From the NCBI GenBank assembly GCA_028280345.1, contig JANQLY010000011.1:186001-250000 (forward strand): DNA of 64,000 bases, read 5' to 3'. Below are positions 54,538 through 64,000 of the stretch, in pieces. Both the position numbers and the translations under genes were made by a program. The stretch's first letter is position 1. Each line of letters starts with the position of its first letter. The DNA comes from Pseudomonadales bacterium (GTDB lineage Bacteria; Pseudomonadota; Gammaproteobacteria; Pseudomonadales; UBA7239). The notes below the pieces were generated by a model. The model had not been told where the DNA came from and searched no databases. It was given only the letters and a program-made list of their open reading frames with translations.

Positions 54538-55113
54538 TTATGTTTTGGTGTGTAAATCTTTCATTGCTTTTTCAAGCTTGCCGTCGATGGTATCGTCCAT
54601 AACACTGAGTGCCTTGTCGAGGCTATCTTCAATCAGGCGCTGCTCATCGGCGGGGGCACTTTTTAGCACGTAATTGCTGACGAGTTTGGCGTTGCCCGGG
54701 TGGCCGATACCAATACGCAAGCGTATGAAGTTTTTGTTGTTGCCCAGAGCGCTGATAATATCGCGCAGACCATTGTGACCGCCGTGGCCGCCGCCTTTTT
54801 TAAGCCGAATATCACCAGGTGCAATATCAAGCTCGTCGTGTGCGACAAGGATATTCTCCGGAGAGATTTTAAAAAACTGACTCAAGGCGCCTACCGCCTG
54901 GCCACTGCGATTCATGTAGGTTGTTGGAATTAACAGGCGCACTTCGCTGCCAGCAATACGCACCTTGCCGGTTAGGCCAAAAAACTTGCCTTCTTCCTTG
55001 AGTGGCGAATTGTGTCTGCGTGCCAGTTCGCTGACAAAATCAGCACCGGCATTATGACGGTCGCCTTCGTGCTCGCGGCCCGGGTTGCCGAGCCCGACAA
55101 TCAGTTCAATCAT
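54538..55113 (-). CDS. pth: Peptidyl-tRNA hydrolase
   Basis: Releases tRNA from peptidyl-tRNA dropped by ribosomes; 191 residues. The opening [23 protein letters not shown] carries the catalytic histidine, and [15 protein letters not shown] and [12 protein letters not shown] are all present. It follows rplY by 136 bases, with the rplY terminator between, so it may also have a separate promoter. Confidence 0.97.
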   Translation of the reverse strand: MIELIVGLGNPGREHEGDRHNAGADFVSELARRHNSPLKEEGKFFGLTGKVRIAGSEVRLLIPTTYMNRSGQAVGALSQFFKISPENILVAHDELDIAPGDIRLKKGGGHGGHNGLRDIISALGNNKNFIRLRIGIGHPGNAKLVSNYVLKSAPADEQRLIEDSLDKALSVMDDTIDGKLEKAMKDLHTKT

Positions 55114-55192
55114 TGGTTTGTTGTGCTTTGTGGTTCAGGCGGCTATTTAACCAGTCCTTTTTGGAAAAAAACAGCGCTAAAGCCTCGTTATC

Positions 55193-55222
55193 AAAAACAA
55201 AGGGCCAGTAAACTGGCCCTTT
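55193..55222 (-). terminator. Rho-independent terminator after rplY
   Basis: A perfect 10-bp stem (AAAGGGCCAG at 55199-55208 with CTGGCCCTTT at 55213-55222, four-base loop) followed on minus by GTTTTT. It starts 27 bases after the rplY stop at 55250 and would limit read-through into pth. Confidence 0.9.
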
Positions 55223-55249
55223 ATCCTGAGTTGCATGTGAGGGTGGGGA

Positions 55250-55915
55250 TTAACCTTCGTCACCACCTTCAGCACCGTCTTCAGCAGCAGCTTCAGCAGT
55301 GCTGTCATCGCTCTCTTCCTCATCGGAACCGCCTTTCGGCGCGTTAACCGCTGCCACCGGCAAGTCGTGGTCAGCACCGTGAGACAGGGCTACAGACTCA
55401 ACACCCTCCGGTAGTTTGACATCGGAGATGTGAAGAATGGTGCCAAGATCCACTTCCAGCATATCCACTTCGAGGTATTCCGGCAGATTGGCGGGCAGAC
55501 AGCTGATTTCCAGCTCGGTCATGCTGTGGCTGATATTACCGCCACTCATTTTCACGCCGACACAGCTCTCTTCGTTAATAAAGTGTAGCGGTACTCTGAC
55601 CGATACCTTCTTGTTCTTGTCAACGCGAAAAAAGTCCGCGTGCATGATTAATGCCTTGGCGGGGTGGCGCTGCAAGTCTTTTAGCAGAACATCTTCACTG
55701 TTGCCAGCAACATCGAGGGTAATAATGTGAGAGTAAAACGCCTCGTTTTCCAGTGCCTTTGACAGTTCATTGTGACGCAGTGAAATATTCTGCGGGTCTT
55801 TGTCTCCACCATAAATAATAGCGGGGACAAGGTCATCGAGACGACGCAGGCGGCGGCTCGCACCTTTCCCTGTGTCTTCTCGCACTTCGGCTTTAAGTGT
55901 AAAGTCGTTAGACAT
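55250..55915 (-). CDS. rplY: 50S ribosomal protein bL25, CTC type
   Basis: 5S rRNA-binding ribosomal protein of 221 residues, the long form with the TL5/CTC C-terminal domain (ISCLPANLPEYLEVDMLEVDLG) after the RNA-binding N-terminal part (REDTGKGASRRLRR). The last 35 residues are an acidic Glu/Ala-rich tail. It lies downstream of prs in the conserved order and ends at its own strong terminator. Confidence 0.96.
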   Translation of the reverse strand: MSNDFTLKAEVREDTGKGASRRLRRLDDLVPAIIYGGDKDPQNISLRHNELSKALENEAFYSHIITLDVAGNSEDVLLKDLQRHPAKALIMHADFFRVDKNKKVSVRVPLHFINEESCVGVKMSGGNISHSMTELEISCLPANLPEYLEVDMLEVDLGTILHISDVKLPEGVESVALSHGADHDLPVAAVNAPKGGSDEEESDDSTAEAAAEDGAEGGDEG

Positions 55916-56047
55916 GGTCTAATCTCCTTTCTCTATCGCTACAGGACTTGCGACCGGTACCCGTAGCGGGTTGCTAAAATGCCTCTGTTATCAACAAGGT
56001 TTAGTAATTAAACGGTAGCTGTTAGCAGGGGCGGTTAAAAAATAGTA

Positions 56048-56992
56048 TCAGTTAAACATTGCGCTGATAGATTCTTCATTGCTCACACGGCGCACGGCTT
56101 CGGCGAGCATGGTAGCCAGGGTCAGCTGGCGAATCTTTTTACATTTACGTGCTTCTTCACTGAGCGGAATACTGTCGGTAACCACAAGGCTGTGCAGTGA
56201 AGACTTGTTAATATTGTCTATTGCGTTGCCGGAAAGCACCGGATGGGTGCAGTAGGCAACCACATCTTTGGCGCCGTTGTCTTTTAGTGCATCTGCGGCC
56301 TTGCACAGTGTGCCGGCGGTATCGACCATATCGTCGACCAGCAGGCAGGTGCGATCCTTGACTTCGCCGATGATATTCATGACCTGGGCTTCATTGGCTT
56401 GTGGGCGACGTTTGTCAATAATGGCAAGGTCGACATCCAGTTCCTTGGCAACAGCGCGAGCGCGAACCACACCACCGATATCCGGTGACACGACGAGCAA
56501 GTCTTTATAGCGTTGGCTGACGATGTCGTCGATGAGCACGGGTGAACCGTAAACGTTGTCTACCGCAATATCGAAAAAGCCCTGAATCTGTTCAGCGTGT
56601 AAATCCACGGTTAATACCCGATCGACACCTGCACCGGCAATCATATCTGCGCAGACCTTGGCGCTGATTGGCACACGCGCCGAGCGTACGCGGCGATCCT
56701 GACGCGCATAGCCGTAATAGGGAATCACTGCGGTAACGCGGGCCGCAGAAGCACGACGCACTGCATCGGCGAGGAACATCAATTCCATCAGGTTGCGGTT
56801 GGTAGGCGCGCAGGTGGATTGCACAATAAAAACATCACCACCGCGGACGTTCTCATTAATCTCTACACAAATTTCACCGTCGGAAAATGTTTTCACCATG
56901 GCGTCGCCCATGGTTACACCAAGGCGCTTCGCGATCTTGTCGGCGAGTTCCGGGTTGGCGTTCCCGGTAAATACCATGAGGTTTTTGGACAT
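56048..56992 (-). CDS. prs: Ribose-phosphate pyrophosphokinase
   Basis: Makes PRPP, the precursor for purines, pyrimidines, histidine and NAD; 314 residues. The PRPP loop lies in [20 protein letters not shown], and the YARQDRR segment near residue 97 belongs to the ATP site. The ATG at 56992 matches the family start; the longer frame would enter the tRNA. It follows tRNA-Gln by 26 bases, and its product is the substrate of HisG, encoded at 22756. Confidence 0.98.
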   Translation of the reverse strand: MSKNLMVFTGNANPELADKIAKRLGVTMGDAMVKTFSDGEICVEINENVRGGDVFIVQSTCAPTNRNLMELMFLADAVRRASAARVTAVIPYYGYARQDRRVRSARVPISAKVCADMIAGAGVDRVLTVDLHAEQIQGFFDIAVDNVYGSPVLIDDIVSQRYKDLLVVSPDIGGVVRARAVAKELDVDLAIIDKRRPQANEAQVMNIIGEVKDRTCLLVDDMVDTAGTLCKAADALKDNGAKDVVAYCTHPVLSGNAIDNINKSSLHSLVVTDSIPLSEEARKCKKIRQLTLATMLAEAVRRVSNEESISAMFN

Positions 56993-57018
56993 GGTGCTTC
57001 CCAGACTGATTGAAAAAA

Positions 57019-57094
57019 TGGCTGGGGTGATAGGACTCGAACCTATGCATACGGGGATCAAAACCCCGGGCCTTACCAACTTGGCGACACCCCA
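57019..57094 (-). tRNA. tRNA-Gln (anticodon TTG)
   Basis: Cloverleaf read on minus with a 7-bp acceptor stem (TGGGGTG with CACCCCA), discriminator G, and an encoded CCA end at 57021-57019. The anticodon loop TTTTGAT between CGGGG/CCCCG gives TTG, reading CAA for glutamine. The T-loop GGTTCGAGTCC is standard. It lies between ispE and prs, a linkage typical of gammaproteobacteria. Confidence 0.97.
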
Positions 57095-57157
57095 ACAGTT
57101 AAACGGTGTTTTGTGAACAGCCAGAAAAAGGTTGGCTGCTCATCACTCCTTATCGTT

Positions 57158-58030
57158 TTACAGCTCACCTGGTAGCTGTGTGTGCAACGGGGACCGGTTA
57201 ACCCCTTTTGCAATAAATCCTTGCAAACCGGTCGGCGCAGAGGGCAGTTGACTGTCTGCCAGTGCCCGACGGGCATCTTCGTGGTTGGAAAAGCCTGCAA
57301 AGATGGCACTACCGGTGCCAGTCAGCTGGCAATCGCTGTTGTATTTTGCGAGCCAGTGCAAGGCCTCAGCGACCTCGGGATAGCGCTTTTCCACGCAGGA
57401 TTGGCAGTCATTTCGACCCCCCCCCTCGAAGAAGGCGGCTATTTTGATGGGTGAAGTGTTGCGTGTCAAATCCTCTGAGTTAAAAATTTCTGCCGTAGAG
57501 ATATGGCAGGGAGGGATCAGTACGAGATACCATTTTTCCGGCAGTTCCACCGGACTAAGCTGTTCACCGATACCCTCGGCCCAGGCACTTTGGCCGAGGA
57601 CAAACACCGGCACGTCAGCTCCGAGTTGTACGCCAAGCCTGGCGAGTTCTTCAAGGCTCAGATCGGTTTGCCAGAGGTGGTTAAGTCCTACGAGGGTGGT
57701 AGCTGCATCGCTGCTGCCGCCACCGAGCCCGGCGCCCATGGGCAGTATTTTTTCCAGTTGGATATCGGCCCCCAGGGAACAGGTTGTTTCCTGCTGCAGC
57801 AGTTTGGCAGCACGATAGACCAGATTGTGTTCAGCGGGGGTGTTGGCCAGTTCAGAGGATAGCTGGATAGCGCCATCGGATCGGTTGGAAAACGAGAGTT
57901 TGTCACCGTAGTCGAGTAGCTGAAACAGTGTTTGCAAGTCGTGATAACCATCACTACGGCGCCCGGTAATGTGCAGAAACAAATTAAGTTTGGCCGGAGC
58001 AGGTAGTATCAGGGTGTGTGGTGCGTGCAC
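57158..58030 (-). CDS. ispE: 4-diphosphocytidyl-2-C-methyl-D-erythritol kinase
   Basis: GHMP kinase of the MEP isoprenoid pathway; 290 residues. PAPAKLNLFLHITGRRSDGYH and the ATP loop PMGAGLGGGSSDAATTL are diagnostic. It starts at a GTG at 58030, the base before the lolB stop, and is probably coupled to lolB. tRNA-Gln follows after 63 bases. Confidence 0.96.
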   Translation of the reverse strand: MHAPHTLILPAPAKLNLFLHITGRRSDGYHDLQTLFQLLDYGDKLSFSNRSDGAIQLSSELANTPAEHNLVYRAAKLLQQETTCSLGADIQLEKILPMGAGLGGGSSDAATTLVGLNHLWQTDLSLEELARLGVQLGADVPVFVLGQSAWAEGIGEQLSPVELPEKWYLVLIPPCHISTAEIFNSEDLTRNTSPIKIAAFFEGGGRNDCQSCVEKRYPEVAEALHWLAKYNSDCQLTGTGSAIFAGFSNHEDARRALADSQLPSAPTGLQGFIAKGVNRSPLHTQLPGEL

Positions 58031-58669
58031 TTATTGACTACTCCCGGGTGGATCAATATCCCACTGCTTGATAATCAGTGTCAGCTTGAAGCTCTCGCGC
58101 TGTGCCACAAGTTTCTCCGGTAATAACCACTTGCCAACGGATTGATAGCGCAGGTAGTTGAGCTGCCACTCGGCGTGCTGCAGGCTCGCGAGGGTATTAT
58201 CCGGATGGTATTGCACGTTGATATCGTCAGCGTCTGTTGATGGAATGCCAAGCACCCAGAATGGTAAGGCGTCGAGTGGTAAGGCAAAACCTGCATGGCG
58301 GGTGAGAAATTCTTCAGCTTCGGCCTGACTCAGAGTCCGGGTTGTTTGTTGGTTGCTCAGGGTGTAGTGCTCACCATCGCTGCTGACACGAGTGGCGGCG
58401 GTGCCGAGAGGGCCGTTAAGTTGCAGAATGAATCCGCTCCCCTGTTGCTGCCATTCAAACCATGCGGTGTTGGATTGCTGTGGTGTGCGCAGTCCGGCCT
58501 TGCCTTCAACGCGCCAGTGCTGCTGTGCGGCGAGTTGTTTGTGGTAGCTGGCAGTATCTGTAATACGTGGTTCAGCATTGTCCCCGGGCTGATGCGCGCA
58601 GCCCCATAAAAGGGATGACAGACATAGCACTAATAATAGCCTGCGGTGACGGTGAAGAAAGGGGTTCAT
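58031..58669 (-). CDS. lolB: Outer-membrane lipoprotein receptor LolB
   Basis: Outer-membrane-anchored acceptor of lipoproteins from LolA; 212 residues. The signal ends at LLWGC (acylated C24). The mature domain has the family features RVEGKAGLRTPQQSNTAWFEWQQ and LPFWVLGIP. It sits between the TPR lipoprotein and ispE, the common order upstream of hemA in Pseudomonas. Confidence 0.95.
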   Translation of the reverse strand: MNPFLHRHRRLLLVLCLSSLLWGCAHQPGDNAEPRITDTASYHKQLAAQQHWRVEGKAGLRTPQQSNTAWFEWQQQGSGFILQLNGPLGTAATRVSSDGEHYTLSNQQTTRTLSQAEAEEFLTRHAGFALPLDALPFWVLGIPSTDADDINVQYHPDNTLASLQHAEWQLNYLRYQSVGKWLLPEKLVAQRESFKLTLIIKQWDIDPPGSSQ

Positions 58670-58689
58670 CGGGTTCTGTTGCGTGTGGT

Positions 58690-60450
58690 CTAGTAGGCGT
58701 TAAGTCGCTCTTTGGTATCGCGAATAATCTGACTGTCCGGTGCATCCTTAAGACCTTCTTCCCAAACCTTGCGCGCTTCTTCTTTTTCGCCCATTACCCA
58801 CAACACTTCGCCAAGGTGGGCAGCGATTTCGTGATTCGGATACAGATCCATGGCGCGGCGCAGACGTAGCAGTGCCTCGTGTTGCTGGTTCATGCGATAT
58901 AGCACCCAGCCCATACTGTCAATGTAGGCCGGATTATCTGGCTCTATCTCCAGTGCACGTGAAATATATTCGTAGGCCTCTTCGTAGCGATCAGTCTTAT
59001 TTGCCAACACGTAGCCAAGAGCATTGAGTGCATTGGCATCATCCGGCTTGAGTTGCAGGATACGGCGTAAATCGGCTTCCGCTTCATCCAACTGGTTGAG
59101 CTGTTCCAGAGTTAGAGAGCGTGTGTAGAGCAGATTGGTATCATCCGGGAAATCCTCAAGTGCCTTGTTGAGTAACTCAAGGCCTTCGACATTTTTGTGG
59201 AAGCGCTGCAACAAGTCGGCTTCGATCAGATAAATTTGCTGGGCGGCAATCGGAAAGCGCTTGCGCTCGTTGCTTAAATGAGTCTGGCACGGAGGGTAGT
59301 TGTCCTGCTCCAGAGCCAGTTCACACAAGGATGCAATCGCAAACAAGTATTCCTCACCACCACTGACCCGGCGGTAGTGCTCCATGGCACGATCAATTTC
59401 CCCGGCTTCCTCGGCGATATTGCCCAGATAGTAGTAGGCTGCTGATGCGTGTTTGTTGAGAAACAATAACTGCTCAAAATATTCGGTGGCAGTCGCTGTA
59501 TCGCCGAGTTCCTTGCTGACTAATGCAAGGGATAGCAGCAGATCTGCATCGAATGGAGACTGCTTTACCATGGCGTGGAATTGCTGCTGTGCCTCGGCGA
59601 GATCAAAGCGAGTGAGGATTCGAGCATATTGCAATTGCAGGCGGCGGTTATCCGGATGTTTCTGCAACTGGGTGGCAATAATTTTTGCGGCTTTTTCCGG
59701 TTTGTCGAGTGTGTCGAGTAGGTTGGCCTTGAGCTGCCACGCTGCCAGCTCTTCTTTATCGACAGCGATTGCCCGGTTGACATATTTCAGCGCTGTTTCA
59801 TGTTCTCCGCGGTAGTGCAATAACAGGCTTTTGCCCATCAACAGCTGAAAGTGCTCCGGCCAGGTTTCGAGATCTGTGTCAAGGCGCTGTAGCAAGGCAT
59901 CCTGCTCGGCTTCCGAGAAGCGGGTGGCCTGGGCAGCAATGGACTGGAATACGGTGGCGCTACCCATGGCCTGTAATTGCAGGGAATAGTCATAGGCCAG
60001 ATCGAGGTTGCCGCGTTTGATATTTTCTGTAGCGAGAATATAGACAGGTTCGGGGTTGTCGGGCTCGAGTTCTGTCCAGAGCTCGACAGTCTGGTAGGCT
60101 TCCTGTAGTTGTAGTGCCCCGAGGTACTGGGCAATTAGAACAGCGCGGCGGGTAATGCCCAGATCCCGGGTAATATGGGCCTGCTGTAGATACTGGTGTA
60201 GTGCGAGTTCATGCTGATTGCGGTTGCCCGCAATTTCGGCTACGAGCAATGCATAAAGAGTATCCATCGTAAAAGGCTTGATAACCTGCTCTTTTTCGTT
60301 GCTATTGTCTGCTTCTGCGGTACTGGCGGGAGCAGTTTGTTGTGCAGCAGTGTCTCCGCCCGTTTGTGAGGCGCAGCCGCCCAGGGTACTGGTAACCAGT
60401 AAAACCAGGCAGAGAAGATAAAATTTACTGTGCAGGTGTCGGTACATCAT
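58690..60450 (-). CDS. Tetratricopeptide-repeat lipoprotein
   Basis: A 586-residue lipoprotein with the lipobox TLGGC (acylated C26), a Gln/Ala/Ser-rich linker and then many TPR helices from about residue 60 to the end; the last repeats (LNALGYVLANKTDRYEEAYEYISRAL, IDSMGWVLYRMNQQHEALLRLRRAM) are the clearest. It corresponds to the uncharacterised TPR protein found next to lolB in Pseudomonas. Role unknown, probably scaffolding at the outer membrane. It is divergent from hemA. Confidence 0.9.
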   Translation of the reverse strand: MMYRHLHSKFYLLCLVLLVTSTLGGCASQTGGDTAAQQTAPASTAEADNSNEKEQVIKPFTMDTLYALLVAEIAGNRNQHELALHQYLQQAHITRDLGITRRAVLIAQYLGALQLQEAYQTVELWTELEPDNPEPVYILATENIKRGNLDLAYDYSLQLQAMGSATVFQSIAAQATRFSEAEQDALLQRLDTDLETWPEHFQLLMGKSLLLHYRGEHETALKYVNRAIAVDKEELAAWQLKANLLDTLDKPEKAAKIIATQLQKHPDNRRLQLQYARILTRFDLAEAQQQFHAMVKQSPFDADLLLSLALVSKELGDTATATEYFEQLLFLNKHASAAYYYLGNIAEEAGEIDRAMEHYRRVSGGEEYLFAIASLCELALEQDNYPPCQTHLSNERKRFPIAAQQIYLIEADLLQRFHKNVEGLELLNKALEDFPDDTNLLYTRSLTLEQLNQLDEAEADLRRILQLKPDDANALNALGYVLANKTDRYEEAYEYISRALEIEPDNPAYIDSMGWVLYRMNQQHEALLRLRRAMDLYPNHEIAAHLGEVLWVMGEKEEARKVWEEGLKDAPDSQIIRDTKERLNAY

Positions 60451-60771
60451 CAGCCGTTGTCTATGAATATTAAGTCGTCGTTATAGGTTACAGCATGCGC
60501 CGCAGCCAGTATTTCCGGGGGCTGGCCGCCTCTTTTCCGATAATCGCCATAATGGCACAGCTCCAGGTGAAAAGATATTCCATTGTTGGAGTGTGCCGCG
60601 CCGGGAAGGTTCAAAGACCCCTTTTTCGGGATGAAACCCCGTATTAAACACGGGAATGTGGTGTTCAGGTGTATTAACGGCCCACCGCTGATTATATAAT
60701 TGCGCCCCTCACGGCTTTGATACGTCAAGGTCGTGGATAGAACCCGAAACCTTTCTGGTAAAGAGATAGCA
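60451..60771 (+). promoter_or_regulatory. TPR-hemA divergent intergenic region with a -10 box
   Basis: A 321-base gap with no credible gene. A perfect TATAAT at 60695-60700 gives a probable hemA start about 65 bases before its ATG; the -35 (TATTAA, 60672-60677) is weak. Small GC-rich inverted repeats occur near 60625-60655. The gap also has to serve the TPR lipoprotein on minus. Confidence 0.45.
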
Positions 60772-62046
60772 ATGAGCCTGTTGGCCCTTGGCATTAACCA
60801 TACAACTGCACCCGTTGATGTACGGGAGCGGGTGGCGTTTTCTCCCGAACAAATTCGGGCAGCATTGCTGGATGTCTGTGACAGAATAACGGTAGATGAA
60901 GTCGTGATTCTGTCTACCTGTAATCGCACCGAGATTTACCTGGCAGACTTTGAAGATCAACATGCGGTTTTGCAATGGCTTGCTGATTTTCATACGCTGA
61001 ATCTGGAGGATCTTGATAACTCGCACTATTCCCATCATGGTGCAGATGCGGTGCAACACCTGATGCGTGTGTCCTGTGGTCTCGATTCCATGGTGCTTGG
61101 TGAGCCGCAAATTCTCGGTCAGATTAAATCGGCATTTGCCATGGCGCAGGAATATGGCACGGTGGGTGCGGGTTTACATACAGCATTTCAGCAAGCTTTC
61201 AGTGTCGCCAAGCGGGTGCGTTCTGATACAGCGATTGGTCAGAACCCGGTATCGGTAGCCTATGCGGCAGTGGCGCTATCGAAACGTATTTTTACCAATC
61301 TGTCGTCCAGCGCGGTGATGGTGATTGGTGCAGGAAAAACCATTGAGCTTGTGGCCAGACATTTGTGCGAGCACGGCGTTAAACAGTTGCTCGTGGCCAA
61401 CCGCACCCTGCCCAATGCCCAGGAGCTGGTAGACAGTGTCGGTGGAGAGGCGATGCTGCTGTCGGATATTCCCGAGCGTCTGCACGAGGCAGATATTGTG
61501 ATTTCGTCAACGGCGAGTCAGCTGCCCATTCTCGGCAAGGGGGCAGTGGAAACGGCGCTGAAACGACGCAAACACCGTCCGGTTTTTATGGTGGATATCG
61601 CGGTGCCGCGGGATATAGAGCCCCAGGTCGGTGAACTGGATGATGTTTACCTTTATACGGTGGACGATCTTGAGGAAGTGATTGACGAGAACAAGCGATC
61701 CCGTGCAGAAGCGGCGGCACTTGCCGATCGTATTATTGTGGAAGGGGTTGATATCTACCAGAAAGAAGTGCGTGCTAAAGCGGTGGTTTCGACGATTCGA
61801 GCCTATCGCGAGCAGGCAGAGCAGCTACGTGATGAAGAGGTTGAGCGTGCGTTAAAGCGTCTTGAAAAAGGTGAGGCGGTGGAAGATATTTTACAGACAT
61901 TGGCGCGCAGTCTCACCAACAAACTGTTGCATCAGCCTACTACCCGTATAAAAGAAGCCAGTAGCGCAGGTCACAGCGATGTCGTTGATCTTGCGCAACG
62001 TATTTTTGAACCAGAGCAGAAAGCCGAAGACAACGGCAAGTCCTGA
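60772..62046 (+). CDS. hemA: Glutamyl-tRNA reductase
   Basis: NADPH-dependent first step of the C5 haem pathway; 424 residues. The catalytic cysteine is C50 in ILSTCNRTEIYL. The substrate domain has GLDSMVLGEPQILGQIK, and the NADPH domain begins VMVIGAGKTIELVA. The ATG at 60772 matches the family start and has an AAAGAGA ribosome site. It leads the hemA-prfA-prmC operon. Confidence 0.97.
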   Translation: MSLLALGINHTTAPVDVRERVAFSPEQIRAALLDVCDRITVDEVVILSTCNRTEIYLADFEDQHAVLQWLADFHTLNLEDLDNSHYSHHGADAVQHLMRVSCGLDSMVLGEPQILGQIKSAFAMAQEYGTVGAGLHTAFQQAFSVAKRVRSDTAIGQNPVSVAYAAVALSKRIFTNLSSSAVMVIGAGKTIELVARHLCEHGVKQLLVANRTLPNAQELVDSVGGEAMLLSDIPERLHEADIVISSTASQLPILGKGAVETALKRRKHRPVFMVDIAVPRDIEPQVGELDDVYLYTVDDLEEVIDENKRSRAEAAALADRIIVEGVDIYQKEVRAKAVVSTIRAYREQAEQLRDEEVERALKRLEKGEAVEDILQTLARSLTNKLLHQPTTRIKEASSAGHSDVVDLAQRIFEPEQKAEDNGKS

Positions 62047-62072
62047 CAGTAACACGGTATTAACAAGCACCT

Positions 62073-63158
62073 ATGAAAGATTCCATCCTGGAAAAGTTGA
62101 ACCATTTAAAAGATCGTTATGAAGAAGTGGGTGCGCTGTTGAGCGATCCGGAAGTGATGGCAGATCAAAACCGTTTTCGCGATCTCGGCAAGGAATATGC
62201 GGAGATTGAGCCGGTAGTGAAGTGCTATGGGCGCTATACCATCACGCTTGATGATATTGAAGCGGCAAAAGAATTGCTTAAGGATGGCGATGCGGATATG
62301 CGCGAGATGGCCCAGGAGGAAATAAAGCAGGCGGAGCAATCTCGAGAGGAACTGGAGCTGGATTTGCAAACCCTGCTGTTGCCAAAAGATCCTAACGATG
62401 ACAAAAATGTTTTTCTGGAAGTTCGTGCCGGTACTGGTGGCGATGAGGCGGCGATTTTTTCCGGTGATCTGTTTCGTATGTACTCACGTTATGCCGAAAG
62501 TCAGGGCTGGAAAGTGGAAGTGATCAGTGAGCGGCCGGGGGATCACGGCGGTTATAAAGAAATTATTACGCGTATCGCCGGTAAGGATGTGTATTCGCGC
62601 CTCAAGTTTGAGTCCGGTGCACACCGCGTACAGCGTGTACCGGAAACCGAATCTCAGGGGCGTGTGCATACGTCGGCTTGCACAGTGGCGATCATGCCCG
62701 AAGCTGATGAGCTTGAGGAAATCGATATCGACAAAAACGATTTGCGCATTGATACGTTCCGCGCTTCCGGTGCGGGCGGTCAGCACGTTAACAAAACAGA
62801 TTCTGCAATTCGCCTGACACATTTACCGACTGGTATTGTAGTGGAGTGTCAGGATGAGCGTTCCCAGCACAAGAACAAGGCCAGAGCGATGTCACTGCTG
62901 CAGGCCAGGCTTAACGATGTAGCGCAACAGCAGCAACAACAGGAGCAGGCGGATGAGCGGCGCAGTCTGGTGGGTAGTGGTGATCGTTCCGAGCGTATTC
63001 GCACCTACAATTATCCCCAGGGGCGCATTACGGATCACCGTATCAATCTGACCTTGTACAAACTTGATGAAATTACCCAGGGTGCACTTGACGAAGTGAT
63101 TCAGCCATTGATCAATGAACACCAGGCCGATCAGCTTGCGGCTCTGTCTGGTGAATAG
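62073..63158 (+). CDS. prfA: Peptide chain release factor 1
   Basis: Terminates translation at UAA and UAG; 361 residues. The PxT stop-reading tripeptide is P190-E191-T192, and the GGQ motif is at 235-237 in [14 protein letters not shown]. It follows hemA by 26 bases. Its glutamine is methylated by PrmC, encoded next. Confidence 0.98.
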   Translation: MKDSILEKLNHLKDRYEEVGALLSDPEVMADQNRFRDLGKEYAEIEPVVKCYGRYTITLDDIEAAKELLKDGDADMREMAQEEIKQAEQSREELELDLQTLLLPKDPNDDKNVFLEVRAGTGGDEAAIFSGDLFRMYSRYAESQGWKVEVISERPGDHGGYKEIITRIAGKDVYSRLKFESGAHRVQRVPETESQGRVHTSACTVAIMPEADELEEIDIDKNDLRIDTFRASGAGGQHVNKTDSAIRLTHLPTGIVVECQDERSQHKNKARAMSLLQARLNDVAQQQQQQEQADERRSLVGSGDRSERIRTYNYPQGRITDHRINLTLYKLDEITQGALDEVIQPLINEHQADQLAALSGE

Positions 63159-63231
63159 CCGGATGAAAAGGCGTGAACAGCTGAGAGAATAATCTAGTGA
63201 ATAACTTCTGTTCCTGTGTGATACCCGGACA

Positions 63232-64000
63232 ATGATGACCATAAAGTCAGCGCTTGACGATGCGGCCAGACAATTGGTCAATAGCACCAGTGCGCGACTT
63301 GATGCAGAAGTGCTGTTGACCCATGTGCTACAAAAAGATCGCAGTTGGTTGTTTACCTGGCCTGACAAGCCTGTGCCGTCGGAGCAATGGCGTAAATTTA
63401 ATGGCCTTGTCAATCGTCGCCAGCAAGGTGAGCCTGTTGCTTATATTGTCGGAGAACAGGAATTCTGGTCACTGCCGTTAACGGTCAATAATTCAACTCT
63501 GATTCCTCGCCCTGAAACTGAATTACTCGTAGAGCTTGCTTTGCAACAGATGCCGGAGGGAGCGATTAATGTACTCGATCTCGGTACCGGCAGTGGTGCG
63601 ATTGCGTTGGCATTGGCCTGGGAGCGTCCGGCCTGGAAGGTGACGGCTGTAGATAATGCCGGGGAAGCAGTGTCCCTGGCGCAACACAATGCAGACAAGC
63701 TCGGTTTGAGTCGGGTGTGTTGTTTGCAAAGTGACTGGTTTGCCCGTCTGTCAGACCAGCGTTTTGAATTGATTGTCAGCAATCCACCCTATATAGATGA
63801 TGGCGATGAACATTTAAATCGCGGTGATGTGAGGTTTGAGCCGAAGTCGGCCCTGGTTGCAGATCAGGGGGGGGTGGCTGCGTTTGCGGCGATTGCCGAC
63901 GAGGCTCCGCTGTATTTGATGGATTCCGGTTGTCTGATATTTGAGCACGGATATACCCAGGGGAAGGCTGTACGTGAGATGTTGTTGGCTCGAGGCTACC
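63232..64000 (+). CDS. prmC: Release factor glutamine methyltransferase PrmC, partial
   Basis: SAM-dependent methyltransferase that modifies the GGQ glutamine of release factors; the first 256 residues are present and the frame is open at the window end. Motif I DLGTGSGA is at 116-123 and the glutamine-binding NPPY at 184-187. The start is the ATG at 63232 or 63235 (MMTIKS); the ribosome site is weak. It completes the hemA-prfA-prmC operon. Confidence 0.95.
   Translation, partial: MMTIKSALDDAARQLVNSTSARLDAEVLLTHVLQKDRSWLFTWPDKPVPSEQWRKFNGLVNRRQQGEPVAYIVGEQEFWSLPLTVNNSTLIPRPETELLVELALQQMPEGAINVLDLGTGSGAIALALAWERPAWKVTAVDNAGEAVSLAQHNADKLGLSRVCCLQSDWFARLSDQRFELIVSNPPYIDDGDEHLNRGDVRFEPKSALVADQGGVAAFAAIADEAPLYLMDSGCLIFEHGYTQGKAVREMLLARGY

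Overview
The window is a mostly housekeeping stretch of a gammaproteobacterial chromosome. Gene order fits the Pseudomonadales/Cellvibrionales side of the class: lptCAB-rpoN-hpf-ptsN with kdsC/kdsD; mlaC-ibaG-murA-hisGDC; pepA-holC-valS divergent from lptF-lptG; lolB-ispE-tRNA(Gln)-prs-rplY-pth-ychF; hemA-prfA-prmC. Paired acyl-CoA dehydrogenases, a flavin-dependent oxidoreductase cluster, a wax-ester synthase/DGAT-type acyltransferase and a sulfotransferase suggest a marine, lipid- or hydrocarbon-using lineage such as Spongiibacteraceae/Halieaceae. That placement is inference; no 16S or other decisive marker is present.

Layout. 1-4000 (minus): miaB-phoH-ybeY-corC, with corC near the window edge. 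4100-5280 (plus): a DUF1820 gene and a membrane protein of the PuuD N-terminal type, closed by a strong terminator. 5300-9300: a small glycan island with one family 2 glycosyltransferase on minus and a sulfotransferase plus two tandem paralogous glycosyltransferases on plus. 9300-12400 (plus): a leucine-rich leader peptide, leuA, a probable divergent holD (psi) and rimI. 12400-20300 (minus): yrbG-kdsD-kdsC-lptCAB-rpoN-hpf-ptsN, with a probable small RNA on the opposite strand between lptB and rpoN. 20400-26200 (plus): mlaC-ibaG-murA-hisG-hisD-hisC-DUF952. mlaC stands without mlaF, mlaE, mlaD or mlaB.

26200-32130: a divergent catabolic cluster with two acyl-CoA dehydrogenases on minus and an SDR, an LLM-type oxidoreductase and an FAD-dependent dehydrogenase on plus. 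32180-38700 (minus): pepA-holC-acidic repeat protein-valS-DUF1653. 38850-41000: lptFG, followed by an RDD protein on minus and a noncoding region holding two diverged repeat copies facing each other. 42000-45000 (minus): pyrC, rnt, a YkgJ-type cysteine-cluster protein and an envelope protein of unknown function. 45200-50200 (plus): argG-gloA-M48 lipoprotein protease-tmcA. 50200-60450 (minus): WS/DGAT, a methyltransferase, a flavin-type protein, ychF, pth, rplY, prs, tRNA-Gln, ispE, lolB and a TPR lipoprotein. 60770-64000 (plus): hemA-prfA-prmC, with prmC running off the end.

Envelope biogenesis dominates: LptA, B, C, F and G, KdsC, KdsD, MlaC, LolB and MurA cover Kdo supply, LPS export, phospholipid transport, lipoprotein insertion and peptidoglycan precursor synthesis. 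Chi (holC) and a likely psi (next to rimI) are both present, so the clamp-loader accessory pair is encoded here. The least explained items are the small RNA candidate beside rpoN, the leu leader bracketed by a 12-bp inverted repeat, the stripped-down mla locus, the facing noncoding repeats at 41.5-42.0 kb and the tandem glycosyltransferase pair. No prophage, transposase, CRISPR array or toxin/defence gene was seen.
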